Shown: positions 15,260 to 23,806 of the stretch, in pieces
How the letters are laid out: each line of letters begins with the position of its first letter
How positions within the stretch are numbered: the first letter of the stretch is position 1
Assembly: GCA_029212885.1 (NCBI GenBank)
Contig: JARGPC010000005.1
Coordinates: 52,731-116,730 of the forward strand
Reading direction: 5' to 3'
Length of the DNA stretch: 64,000 nucleotides
From: Coxiellaceae bacterium
GTDB lineage: Bacteria; Pseudomonadota; Gammaproteobacteria; Coxiellales; Coxiellaceae
Program-made: the position numbers and the translations under genes
Notes under the pieces: generated by a model
Told to the model about the DNA's origin: nothing
The model's input: the letters and a program-made list of their open reading frames with translations, nothing else
The model's database searches: none

Positions 15260-17800
15260 ATGAAACGTATATTGTTGAATCGAATGTTATCTGTGTTTGC
15301 GCTGTGGAGCTTGAGTGTTTTTGCACTCGCGGACAATGCTCCCAGTTTTCCTAATGCGGCGCAATCAGCCACTGATATGTCGGTTAAATATTTGGGCCAA
15401 ATTTTTGGTGCTGTGCCGGGTGTATTGACAGGTTCAGGCAGCGGCTTGATGGGGAAACTTTTCTTGGTGTTTAACCAAGGTATCATGGTGGTGGCCTTTG
15501 TTTACTTATTATTTAATATAGCCCAGGTAATTATGCATCATGGCATGGAAGCGCAAGCCAGTTCGAAATACAGTTTTGCTAAAATCTTTTTTAGAATTGC
15601 TATCGGTTTGGCATTATTGGTGCCGAGTTCGACGACTGGGTATTCAGCCATACAAGATTTGATGATGAAGGTAGTAGTTGAAGGTACAAAATTGGCTGAT
15701 CTTACCTGGAATCAAGCATTAGATTACATGCAAGGCGGTGGCATGATTTACAGTCCACCGACAGGAACTAATCAGCTGACTAATATGCAAGACATAACTG
15801 ACTCCAACTATATTCAGATCGCACGGTTAGGTAGCAGTAGTAATCCGCGACAAGGTTTAGTGAACACACTGTTTAAAGACGAAGTGTGTATGTATTTGAG
15901 TACTGATTACAATAAGAAAAATAAATCTACCGATCAGGTGATTACACAAGGTGCCAAAGGTGCTTATTCAATGATTCCGGTGCAGCCTAAAATGGCTGCT
16001 AATGGTACCAGTTTAGTGGCAGGAACAGGCGCGGTGTATTTTCCAGGTTACGGTGACGCGACAAATTATACCTCTAATATTGATACGCCAGCACAAACAG
16101 CTCACAGTTGTGGTTCAATATCGATTGATAGTGCAACACTAGCAAGCGCAGGTGCCAATCAACTGCAATACCAACAAGCGTTTTCGGCGGCGTATCAAAT
16201 GGCATTGGATATTCAGCCATTGGCTAAAGCGCAGGCTAATAGAATAAACAGCGGTAATGTGTCTTCCGGTTTAAGCGCTGCATCGGGTGGAAAATGGTTA
16301 GCGCAATCTATTTTAGAATATATCAATTTAATGAAGCCAGTAGCGAGCTTTCAAGCGACCAGTGGCTCGAGCAAGAAGGGTGAATTTTTTACTGAGGCAA
16401 AAGCAGAGGGGTGGTTTAATGCCGGTGGTTTTTATTGGGATTTATCGCGTTGGAATGATTCATTGGCAAATTCTACAGGTGAACCTGCCAAGTTGATACC
16501 TTTAATTCCTAAAGTTACTTACCCCAGCGAGATAAACGATAAGATCACCAGTGCTGATAATACCTTGGGTGGTAATGGTAGCAGTGATATCTGGGGTAGT
16601 GGATATCGGCAAATAGAAAAGAGTATCGTGCAGACAAATAGCGGTAATGCGAGTGGTCAAGGCATTGGTCATAAGATTAATAGGGCTAATAGTCAGAGTC
16701 ATCATTTCGTATACGATACGGGTGGCATTGACTTTGCAAGTATCATTCAAGACTCTTTGCGAGGTGTGATGAGTGCAGCTATGGGGGCTTCTGTATCAAA
16801 GTCTGCTTATGATCCTCTTGTGATGGTGCAAAATGTAGGTAAGTCTTGTCTATCAGCAGCTGGTAATATTTGGAAGAAATCAATTTCTTGGGCGGTTGGT
16901 TTGTCTGCTGTAATGGGGGTGTGTGACTCGGCGAATCCGGGTGGGGCAATAATGAATTCAATGATGTCATGGATGATGCCTATGTGGACTGCAGTATCGG
17001 GTGGGTTATTTGCAGCGGGCTTTTTGTTAACTTTTTATGCGCCACTATATCCTTATTTATTGTTTTTATTCGGTGTTATTGGTTGGTTATTAGCGGTGAT
17101 AGAGGCCATGATTGCGGCACCACTCGTCTGCTTTGGTATGACGCATCCGGAAGGACATGACTTTATGGGTCGAGCTGAGCAGGCATTAATGCTAGCACTC
17201 AGTGTATTTTTGCGGCCGGCGCTGATGGTGATCGGCTTTTTAGCGGGTATGTTGTTAACGTATGTAGGTTTTGCTTTTGTAAATACAGTGTTAGGGAGGG
17301 TGTTGGTAACGGCATTCGGCAACCCCGATGCCGTAACTCAGACTTCAGGTGCTACTTATTCACCAATTAGTGGAGTATGGACAGTTATTGCAGGCAGCCC
17401 AGGTGCGCATGGTCAAAACGATCACTTTACTGGTCATGATTTTTCAGACTTCCTGTTGATACCGTTGTTGTTAGTTGCTTACGGTATGATTGTGATCGAA
17501 GTGGTTAACCAATGCTTTAGTGCCATCCATGTTGTGCCTGATCAAGTATTACGATGGATTGGTGGTCCAGTGCAGCAAGATACCAGTGAGCAACATGCTG
17601 GCGCAGTTAAAGGTGCGATGCAAGGTGCCGCGCAAAAAGCCGGTGAGCTCGGTGCTTCTGGTAGTCAGGGAATGGGTAAGACGGGAGGTGCCGGCGCTAA
17701 AGCAGGTGTTGCTGGAGGAAAGGCTGGTGCTGGTGCTGGAATTAAAGCACTAAACTCTGGCGGTGATGTTGGCGGTGCTGGCGGTGCTGGTGAGGAGTAG
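15260..17800 (+). CDS. dotA: DotA paralogue 2
   Basis: An 846-residue DotA with the family layout: signal peptide cleaved near FALADN; QSATDMSVKYLGQIFG; two hydrophobic segments; a long variable extracytoplasmic part containing DEVCMYLS and HSCGSI; DTGGIDFASIIQ; GKSCLSAAG; and the C-terminal bundle with APLVCFGMTHPEGHDFMGR, TGHDFSDFLLIPLLL and VVNQCFSAIHVVPDQVLRW. It ends in a Gly/Ala tail closing ALNSGGDVGGAGGAGEE. It is closest to copy 4: both have FTEAKAEGWFNAGGFYWDLS and RWNDS/RWNDA, and both have DNTLGGNG. ATG 15260 follows GAGG. The gene has its own promoter module and a strong terminator. Confidence 0.93.
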   Translation: MKRILLNRMLSVFALWSLSVFALADNAPSFPNAAQSATDMSVKYLGQIFGAVPGVLTGSGSGLMGKLFLVFNQGIMVVAFVYLLFNIAQVIMHHGMEAQASSKYSFAKIFFRIAIGLALLVPSSTTGYSAIQDLMMKVVVEGTKLADLTWNQALDYMQGGGMIYSPPTGTNQLTNMQDITDSNYIQIARLGSSSNPRQGLVNTLFKDEVCMYLSTDYNKKNKSTDQVITQGAKGAYSMIPVQPKMAANGTSLVAGTGAVYFPGYGDATNYTSNIDTPAQTAHSCGSISIDSATLASAGANQLQYQQAFSAAYQMALDIQPLAKAQANRINSGNVSSGLSAASGGKWLAQSILEYINLMKPVASFQATSGSSKKGEFFTEAKAEGWFNAGGFYWDLSRWNDSLANSTGEPAKLIPLIPKVTYPSEINDKITSADNTLGGNGSSDIWGSGYRQIEKSIVQTNSGNASGQGIGHKINRANSQSHHFVYDTGGIDFASIIQDSLRGVMSAAMGASVSKSAYDPLVMVQNVGKSCLSAAGNIWKKSISWAVGLSAVMGVCDSANPGGAIMNSMMSWMMPMWTAVSGGLFAAGFLLTFYAPLYPYLLFLFGVIGWLLAVIEAMIAAPLVCFGMTHPEGHDFMGRAEQALMLALSVFLRPALMVIGFLAGMLLTYVGFAFVNTVLGRVLVTAFGNPDAVTQTSGATYSPISGVWTVIAGSPGAHGQNDHFTGHDFSDFLLIPLLLVAYGMIVIEVVNQCFSAIHVVPDQVLRWIGGPVQQDTSEQHAGAVKGAMQGAAQKAGELGASGSQGMGKTGGAGAKAGVAGGKAGAGAGIKALNSGGDVGGAGGAGEE

Positions 17801-17817
17801 TGCTAGCAATTTATAGG

Positions 17818-17860
17818 AACACAAAACAAAGCACCTGAGCCTCGGGTGTTTTGTGTTTTC
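17818..17860 (+). terminator. Terminator of dotA2
   Basis: The arms AACACAAAAC (17818-17827) and GTTTTGTGTT (17848-17857) are perfect inverts, with a GC-rich inner stem (CACCTGAG/CTCGGGTG) and a following T-run. Confidence 0.8.
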
Positions 17861-17904
17861 AGGTGTCATTACTGATCAAAAATTTTCATCTTAACTCAGT
17901 CAGT

Positions 17905-17933
17905 AAACCTACTTTTATAAGTAGGTTTTTTTT
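17905..17933 (+). terminator. Second terminator-like hairpin after dotA2
   Basis: AAACCTACTT pairs with AAGTAGGTTT around a TTAT loop and is followed by eight T. It backs up the first terminator. Between it and dotA3 (17934-18247) lie only an AT-rich stretch, the promoter module and the leader hairpin; I see no gene. Confidence 0.75.
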
Positions 17934-18081
17934 GCCTTATTCACAATCTAACGCAGTAATTTTTAATGTTATTTAATGGGTATTCTCTTGCCCGTTAAGT
18001 GGCTTGCATGGCGTATTGATAATCTATGGGTCGAAGATTCAAGTCATTAGACTTCTAGAACAATGCGAACAAGCATATATT

Positions 18082-18114
18082 CTTAATACTAGTCTAATCT
18101 AATTGCAATAAACT
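18082..18114 (+). promoter_or_regulatory. PmrA-like box and -10 upstream of dotA3
   Basis: CTTAA (18082-18086), TACTAG, TCTAA (18093-18097), eight bases, then CAATAAACT (18106-18114) with -10 TAAACT. The second half-site is degenerate but the spacing is exact. Confidence 0.62.
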
Positions 18115-18181
18115 AGCTTAATGATATCTATTGAAAGTATTAATACCTTATATTTATTACTTTTAATAATATATATATGCT

Positions 18182-18222
18182 CGGAGGAGTGTGTAATGGC
18201 AGCGCTTCAATTGTGAAGCGCT
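18182..18222 (+). promoter_or_regulatory. dotA3 leader: ribosome site, six-codon ORF and hairpin
   Basis: A strong CGGAGGAG (18182-18189) precedes ATG 18196, which opens a six-codon ORF (MAALQL, stop at 18216). The ORF lies over a perfect 9-bp hairpin (18201-18209 with 18214-18222). The layout resembles a translated leader that could modulate dotA3, whose ATG is at 18248. It may also be chance. Confidence 0.4.
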
Positions 18223-18247
18223 TAAATATTGTAGCTGAGGTTGTACC

Positions 18248-20752
18248 ATGAAACGTATCCTGTTGAATCGAGTGATGATGAATCGCTTATTATCTGTTCT
18301 TACCTTATGGAGCTTAAGTGTTTTTGCGTTAGCGGATAGTGCTCCTAGTTTTCCCAATTCGACTCAATCTGCGACTGATATGTCGGTGAAATACTTAGGC
18401 CAAATTTTTGGTAATGTGCCGGGTGTATTAAGTGGTACGGGTGGCGGTTTGATGGGTAAATTATTTTACGTATTCAACCAAGGCATATTAGCTGCTGCCG
18501 TTATATATTTGGTTTTCAATGTTACCATGATACTTCTTCATATGGGTACGGATGCGCAAGCGAGCGGTAAGTTTAATCATCATAAAATTCTTTTTCGGGT
18601 AGCGATTGGGATGGCTCTTATTATACCTGGTTCAAATACAGGGTATTCAGCAAGCCAAGATTTAATGATGAAAGTAGTGCTGGAGGGCACGCAATTAGCT
18701 GATGTCACGTGGAATTATGCGCTGGATTACTTATCAACGGGTGGGCTCATTTATGATCCAGCCACATCGAAAGATCAAATCAAATCAGCCAGTGCATTAA
18801 ACGCTTATATGAAACCGATTCAACTGCAGGCTGCAACAAGCACTGTGCAACAACCTCACTCGGGTATTGTGGATCAGGTGTTTAAAGATGAAGTCTGTAT
18901 GGTGTTAAGTAATAATCAAAACAAGATAGAGAAAGAGAGCAATGCTATAGCAAAAGAGAATGCTAATGATAAATATCATATGATTCAACGTCAGCCCGAG
19001 TTTGAGTCTGATGGAAAAACATTGAAGCCGGGAACCGGAGGTATATATTTCCCAGGATTCGGCAATCCTTCCAGGGTAAATGCAACAACCGATGCTATAC
19101 CACCGCATAATTGTGGTTCATTAATGATTGATAGTACCAAATGGGTAGGTGCTAAAACAACATCAATGCAGTATCAAGAAGCCTATGCCGCAGTGAACCA
19201 AATGGCGATTGATATACTGCCGTTAGCGAAAGCACAAGCAAACAGTTATATTTCGCAAGGGTCAAAGTTTCCTATGGGTTATCTTTCGGGAGGTAAAGTA
19301 TTGTCACGTTCAATACTGGACTATTTGCACTTAATGAAACCAGTGGCAAACAATCAGACGTTAAACACGACAGCCGTAAGCACGCAGTTTGTGCCTTTTG
19401 CTAAAGCGCAGGGTTGGTTTAATGCAGGTGCCTACTATTGGAACTTAGCGCACTTAAATGATGCATTGGCCCAGGGTGGCAAAGCAGAAACTTTAACACC
19501 GCTGGTGAAGGGACCAAGTGAAGATGTCACTACATTGTTGGGTAATAAAATCACTATTGTGGACCGAAGCCTAGGAAATCCGGTGCCAACCGACATCTGG
19601 GGTGCGGCGATTAAAAATATTAATGATTTTATAACAGCAGGAACAGGAGGTAGTAAAATAACAGCGGTGAATACAGATAGTAACACCGGTGGTGCTGATC
19701 TTTTCGGAATTGTTGGCAGCGCAATGCATAGTGTTACCAACGTGATGCAACAATCCATGGCGGGAGCTGGAGCATATGATCCTTTGGTTATGGTACAAAA
19801 CATTGGTAGAAGTTGTTTGTCGGCTGCCGGTAGTATTTGGGAAAAATCGCTTATCGCTTCGATGGGATTTGCTGTAGGAGCTGGTATATGTACTTCGGCA
19901 AGCCCCGGAGGGACTATTTTTGGTGCGATGCAGAGCTGGACATCAGTGCTGTGGACAGCTTCATCGGGTGCATTATTTGCCGCAGGGTTTATGTTGACGG
20001 TATATGCACCGATGTATCCTTATCTTTTATTTATGTTTGGTGTGGTGGGTTGGTTGATTGCTGTAATTGAGGCAATGATTGCTGCACCATTGGTATGTTT
20101 TGGCATGACGCACCCGGAAGGGCATGATTTCATGGGACGCAGTGAGCAAGCATTAATGTTGGCGCTAGGAGTGTTTTTAAGGCCGGCATTGATGGTCGTC
20201 GGGTATCTGTCTGGTGTGCTGTTGTCTTATGTCGGCTTCACTTTTGTTAACACGGTGATCGGTGGAGTTTTTGTTAATGAATTATCGACGCAACCTGCTG
20301 GTAACTACACTCCTCTAAGTGGTATTTATACAGCCATTTCTGGTAAAGCGGGAGGTGAGCAAGGTAGTCATCTAAGCGGTCATAGTCTGGTTGATTTCTT
20401 TTGTGTGATATTACTGTTGATGTTCTATGGCATGATTGCGATGGAGGTGGTTAACCAATGCTTTAGCGCGATTCATGTAATACCAGATCAGGTGTTACGT
20501 TGGATTGGTGCACCTGTGCAGCAAAGTGATGCAGCAGGCCGTGCTGATAAGATGAAAGGAGCGTTACAAGGCGGCGCTAGCAAAGCGGGTCAGATGGGTG
20601 CTCAGACGTCTGAAGCAATGGGTAAAGCTGGCGGTGGCCTTGCTCTAGCTGCTGGCGGCGGCAAGGCAAAAGACGGTGCTAGTGATGGAGTGAAAGACCT
20701 AAACTCTAGTGGAGATGCTGGTGGTGCAGGAGAAGCAGCCGCAGGCGCTTAA
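18248..20752 (+). CDS. dotA: DotA paralogue 3, the most divergent copy
   Basis: An 834-residue DotA. The signal peptide ends SVFALADSAPSF, and QSATDMSVKYLGQIFGNVPG matches copy 2 almost exactly. The middle is diverged: NTGGADLFGIVGSAM replaces the GIDFASIIQ pattern. In the C-terminal bundle, LSGHSLVDFFCVILLLMFYG replaces the TGHDFSDFLLIPLL of the other copies. The invariant APLVCFGMTHPEGHDFMGR and VVNQCFSAIHVIPDQVLRW are intact, as are the Cys in DEVCMVLS and HNCGSL, so it looks functional. Its N-terminus like copy 2 but unlike C-terminal part could reflect gene conversion. It has its own promoter module and terminator. Confidence 0.92.
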   Translation: MKRILLNRVMMNRLLSVLTLWSLSVFALADSAPSFPNSTQSATDMSVKYLGQIFGNVPGVLSGTGGGLMGKLFYVFNQGILAAAVIYLVFNVTMILLHMGTDAQASGKFNHHKILFRVAIGMALIIPGSNTGYSASQDLMMKVVLEGTQLADVTWNYALDYLSTGGLIYDPATSKDQIKSASALNAYMKPIQLQAATSTVQQPHSGIVDQVFKDEVCMVLSNNQNKIEKESNAIAKENANDKYHMIQRQPEFESDGKTLKPGTGGIYFPGFGNPSRVNATTDAIPPHNCGSLMIDSTKWVGAKTTSMQYQEAYAAVNQMAIDILPLAKAQANSYISQGSKFPMGYLSGGKVLSRSILDYLHLMKPVANNQTLNTTAVSTQFVPFAKAQGWFNAGAYYWNLAHLNDALAQGGKAETLTPLVKGPSEDVTTLLGNKITIVDRSLGNPVPTDIWGAAIKNINDFITAGTGGSKITAVNTDSNTGGADLFGIVGSAMHSVTNVMQQSMAGAGAYDPLVMVQNIGRSCLSAAGSIWEKSLIASMGFAVGAGICTSASPGGTIFGAMQSWTSVLWTASSGALFAAGFMLTVYAPMYPYLLFMFGVVGWLIAVIEAMIAAPLVCFGMTHPEGHDFMGRSEQALMLALGVFLRPALMVVGYLSGVLLSYVGFTFVNTVIGGVFVNELSTQPAGNYTPLSGIYTAISGKAGGEQGSHLSGHSLVDFFCVILLLMFYGMIAMEVVNQCFSAIHVIPDQVLRWIGAPVQQSDAAGRADKMKGALQGGASKAGQMGAQTSEAMGKAGGGLALAAGGGKAKDGASDGVKDLNSSGDAGGAGEAAAGA

Positions 20753-20771
20753 CGCACTAATTTGTAACGGC

Positions 20772-20812
20772 CAAAAGCCTACTTTATTCATTAAAGTAGG
20801 CTTTTGTTTATT
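20772..20812 (+). terminator. Terminator of dotA3
   Basis: A 15-bp stem, 20772-20786 with 20792-20806 (core AAGCCTACTTTA/TAAAGTAGGCTT), is followed by a T-rich stretch. Confidence 0.82.
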
Positions 20813-20837
20813 TGTTTTATCCCAAACCTCAAGTTTT

Positions 20838-20870
20838 CTTAATATTCTCCTAATCCCTAAGCCATAGACT
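20838..20870 (+). promoter_or_regulatory. PmrA-like box and -10 upstream of dotA4
   Basis: CTTAA (20838-20842), TATTCT, CCTAA (20849-20853), eight bases, then CCATAGACT (20862-20870) with -10 TAGACT. It is one of the best matches to CTTAA-NNTTNN-CTTAA. A small hairpin (20984-21003) lies in the leader before the ATG at 21037. Confidence 0.72.
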
Positions 20871-21036
20871 AAACCCAAGGTAATGACTATTACTAGAAAT
20901 TGCCAAGAGATGACACTTGTGGTTGAGTCATATTCTCAAAAGTAAATTTATATATTGCGTTTCGTGTGTTTATAAAATTGTGAGTGCCTATGTATATAGG
21001 CGCAAGGTGTAGTGTTGTTTATTAAAGGTTGAAAAC

Positions 21037-23556
21037 ATGAAACGTGTATTGTTGAGTCGTATATTTGCGCTTGTTTCCTTATGGGGTTTTGCTGCATTAG
21101 CTTTTGCTGATAATGCGCCGAGTTTTCCTAATTCTGTGCAATCTTCGACAGATATGTCAATTAAATATTTAGGTCAAGTATTTGGAACCGTGCCGGGTGT
21201 GTTAACGGGTTCTGGTAGTGGCTTAATGGGTCAACTATTTTTGGTGTTTAACCAGGGTATCATGGTAGTGGCTTTTGTTTATTTGTTATTTAATATTGCT
21301 CAAGTAATAATGAATTACGGTATGTCGCCACAAGGGCAAAGCAAGATTAATGTCATAATGACAATGTTTCGTGTGTCAATTGGTTTAGCTCTATTGGTGC
21401 CGATGTCGACTACTGGTTATTCAGCAATACAGGACGTGATGATGAAGGTGGTGGTTGAAGGTACAAAGTTGGCTGATCTCACCTGGAATCAAGCATTAGA
21501 TTATTTACAAAATGGTGGTGTGCTTTACAGTCCGGCGGGTGGGGGGAACCAATTGGCAAGTATGTCACAGTTAACTCAATATAATTATATTCAACAAGCC
21601 AAACTGGGACAATCGCAACCTGGCGATAGTTTAGCTAATCTCTTGTTTAAAGATGAAGTGTGTATGTTTGTCAGTAATCATTACAATCAACAAAACAAGT
21701 CTGAAGATCCAGTGGCAGCACAAGGTGCCAAAGGGACTTATTCAATAGATCCAGTGCAACCTGTTATGTCTTCGGATGGCAAGAGTTTAGTGGCAGGTAC
21801 AGGGGCTGTTTATTTTCCTGGTTACGGTGATATGCCGCGCAGAGGAGGTGGCCATAGTTGTGGTTCGATTTCAGTTGATAGTTCGACATTGGCAGGTATG
21901 GGTGCCAAGCAGATGCAATATCAACAAGCATTTGCGGCGATATATCAAATGGCTTTAGATATGCAACCTTTAGCTAAAGCGCAGGCTAATCGCATAAATA
22001 CACAAAATGTATCAGCTGGTTTATCAGCTACGGCTGGTGGTAAATGGTTATCGCAGGCGGTTTTACAGTACGTTAATTTGATGAAACCAGTTGCTGCCTA
22101 TCAGTCCGTTCAAAGTAAAGCTTCACAAGGCAGCTTTTTTACGGAAGCAAAGGCTGAAGGGTGGTTTAATGCTGGTGGATTTTATTGGGATTTATCACGT
22201 TGGAATGATGCGATAGCATCTGCAGGCACACCTGTTAAGTTGGTGCCGTTAATCCCTGTAACTACCTATCCTAGTGTAATAAGTGATGCAATCACGCATG
22301 CAGACAATACGCTGGGAGGAAATGGTATAACAAATATTTGGGGGAATGGGTATCAACAAATTGAAAATGCTATTAGTTCTAATGATTCAAATGACCCCAT
22401 GTCAGGTCGTGATAATAAGATTGGGCGCAAAAGCAATTTGCTATTCCCACATAATATCACTTTTGATACTGGTGGAATAGATTTTGCCAGTATTATGCAA
22501 AATGAATTGCGTGGTGTTATTAACCAGGTGCAATCATCATTGAACCCAACTGACCCTACTTCATATGATCCGTTGGAAATGGTGCGACTACTGGGTAAGC
22601 ATTGCTTATCTGCAGCAGGTGGTATTTGGATAAAAACAATCACGTGGTCTGTTAGCTTGTCAGCCGTTATGGGTATTTGTGATGCGGCTAGTCCTGGCCC
22701 TACCATTATGAAAGCGATGATGAGTTGGCTGATGCCAATGTGGACAATGATAGCGACTTCATTATTTGCAGCAGGATTTATGCTTGCGTTTTATGCGCCA
22801 CTGTATCCTTACTTACTGTTTTTATTTGGTGTGATCGGTTGGTTGCTGAGTGTAGTAGAAGCGATGATTGCTGCACCATTGGTATGCTTTGGTATGACGC
22901 ATCCCGAGGGTCATGACTTTATGGGTCGTGCCGAGCAGGCATTGATGTTAGCTTTAGGTGTGTTTTTGAGGCCGGCGTTAATGGTGATAGGCTTTTTGGC
23001 AGGTTTACTAATGACCTATGTGGGTTATTCCTTTGTTAATACAGTCTTGGGGCGTGTGTTCGCGTCTGCCTTTGGTGGCACATTATCACCAGGCGATCAG
23101 TACACACCTATGGGCGGTGTATGGACTGTTATTACCGGGAGCCCACATTCCAGAGGACAGAATAGCCATTTTACAGGGCATGATTTTTCTGACTTCTTGT
23201 TGGTGCCATTATTATTGGTAGCATACGGCATGGTTGTAATCGAAGTGGTTAACCAATGCTTTAGTGCCATTCATGTGATACCTGATCAGGTATTACGTTG
23301 GATTGGTGGTCCAGTGCAACAAGATACAACTGAACAACGTGCTGGCGCGGTTAAAGGTGTTATGTCGAGTGCATCACAACAAGCTGGCCAAGCAGGTAGT
23401 ACCGGTGTTAAAGCGGCAAGTGAAAGCTGGGGGAGTATGGCTCAAAAAGGCTCTTCTATGATAAAGGGTGGTGGTGACAAAGCTCTGGATGCATTAAACA
23501 AGAGCGGTGATGGTGGGGGTGAAGGTGCAGGTGCTGCCGAGTCCGAGGGGGAGTGA
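21037..23556 (+). CDS. dotA: DotA paralogue 4
   Basis: An 839-residue DotA, sister of copy 2. The signal peptide ends AALAFADNAPSF. QSSTDMSIKYLGQVFGTVPG and DEVCMFVSNHYN are followed by an extracytoplasmic region sharing long stretches with copy 2 (FFTEAKAEGWFNAGGFYWD and TYPSVISDAIT against TYPSEINDKIT). DTGGIDFASIMQ is present. The final bundle has the invariant APLVCFGMTHPEGHDFMGR, TGHDFSDFLLVPLLL and VVNQCFSAIHVIPDQVLRW. Its tail is longer in Ser/Gly and ends acidic (AAESEGE). It has its own module upstream and a terminator downstream, so it is an independent transcription unit. Confidence 0.93.
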   Translation: MKRVLLSRIFALVSLWGFAALAFADNAPSFPNSVQSSTDMSIKYLGQVFGTVPGVLTGSGSGLMGQLFLVFNQGIMVVAFVYLLFNIAQVIMNYGMSPQGQSKINVIMTMFRVSIGLALLVPMSTTGYSAIQDVMMKVVVEGTKLADLTWNQALDYLQNGGVLYSPAGGGNQLASMSQLTQYNYIQQAKLGQSQPGDSLANLLFKDEVCMFVSNHYNQQNKSEDPVAAQGAKGTYSIDPVQPVMSSDGKSLVAGTGAVYFPGYGDMPRRGGGHSCGSISVDSSTLAGMGAKQMQYQQAFAAIYQMALDMQPLAKAQANRINTQNVSAGLSATAGGKWLSQAVLQYVNLMKPVAAYQSVQSKASQGSFFTEAKAEGWFNAGGFYWDLSRWNDAIASAGTPVKLVPLIPVTTYPSVISDAITHADNTLGGNGITNIWGNGYQQIENAISSNDSNDPMSGRDNKIGRKSNLLFPHNITFDTGGIDFASIMQNELRGVINQVQSSLNPTDPTSYDPLEMVRLLGKHCLSAAGGIWIKTITWSVSLSAVMGICDAASPGPTIMKAMMSWLMPMWTMIATSLFAAGFMLAFYAPLYPYLLFLFGVIGWLLSVVEAMIAAPLVCFGMTHPEGHDFMGRAEQALMLALGVFLRPALMVIGFLAGLLMTYVGYSFVNTVLGRVFASAFGGTLSPGDQYTPMGGVWTVITGSPHSRGQNSHFTGHDFSDFLLVPLLLVAYGMVVIEVVNQCFSAIHVIPDQVLRWIGGPVQQDTTEQRAGAVKGVMSSASQQAGQAGSTGVKAASESWGSMAQKGSSMIKGGGDKALDALNKSGDGGGEGAGAAESEGE

Positions 23557-23582
23557 TTCGAACATACTTATAGCTTGGCAAC

Positions 23583-23626
23583 ATGCCACCGCAAGTTTTA
23601 TATAAAACTGCGGTGGCATTTTTTTA
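23583..23626 (+). terminator. Terminator of dotA4
   Basis: A long stem, ATGCCACCGCA (from 23583) pairing with TGCGGTGGCAT (to 23619) with an AT-rich inner extension, is followed by seven T. Confidence 0.88.
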
Positions 23627-23647
23627 TTCAGGCTTCCCATTTTTTTT

Positions 23648-23680
23648 CTTAAGGTTTCCATAATAAATCGTCCCTACACT
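23648..23680 (+). promoter_or_regulatory. PmrA-like box and -10 upstream of dotA5
   Basis: CTTAA (23648-23652), GGTTTC, CATAA (23659-23663), eight bases, then CCCTACACT (23672-23680) with -10 TACACT. The leader also holds a possible 9-bp ACATTTATA/TATAAATGT stem before the ATG at 23807. Confidence 0.7.
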
Positions 23681-23806
23681 ACGTGATGTCATGCCGGGTG
23701 CAAGACTGAACAGGAAGCTTGGTGCGGCAAGTTAAGACATAGTGGACATTTATATGCTTATATATGAGGTATAAATGTATGTGGAGTGATGCTTTGGGGG
23801 CATAGC

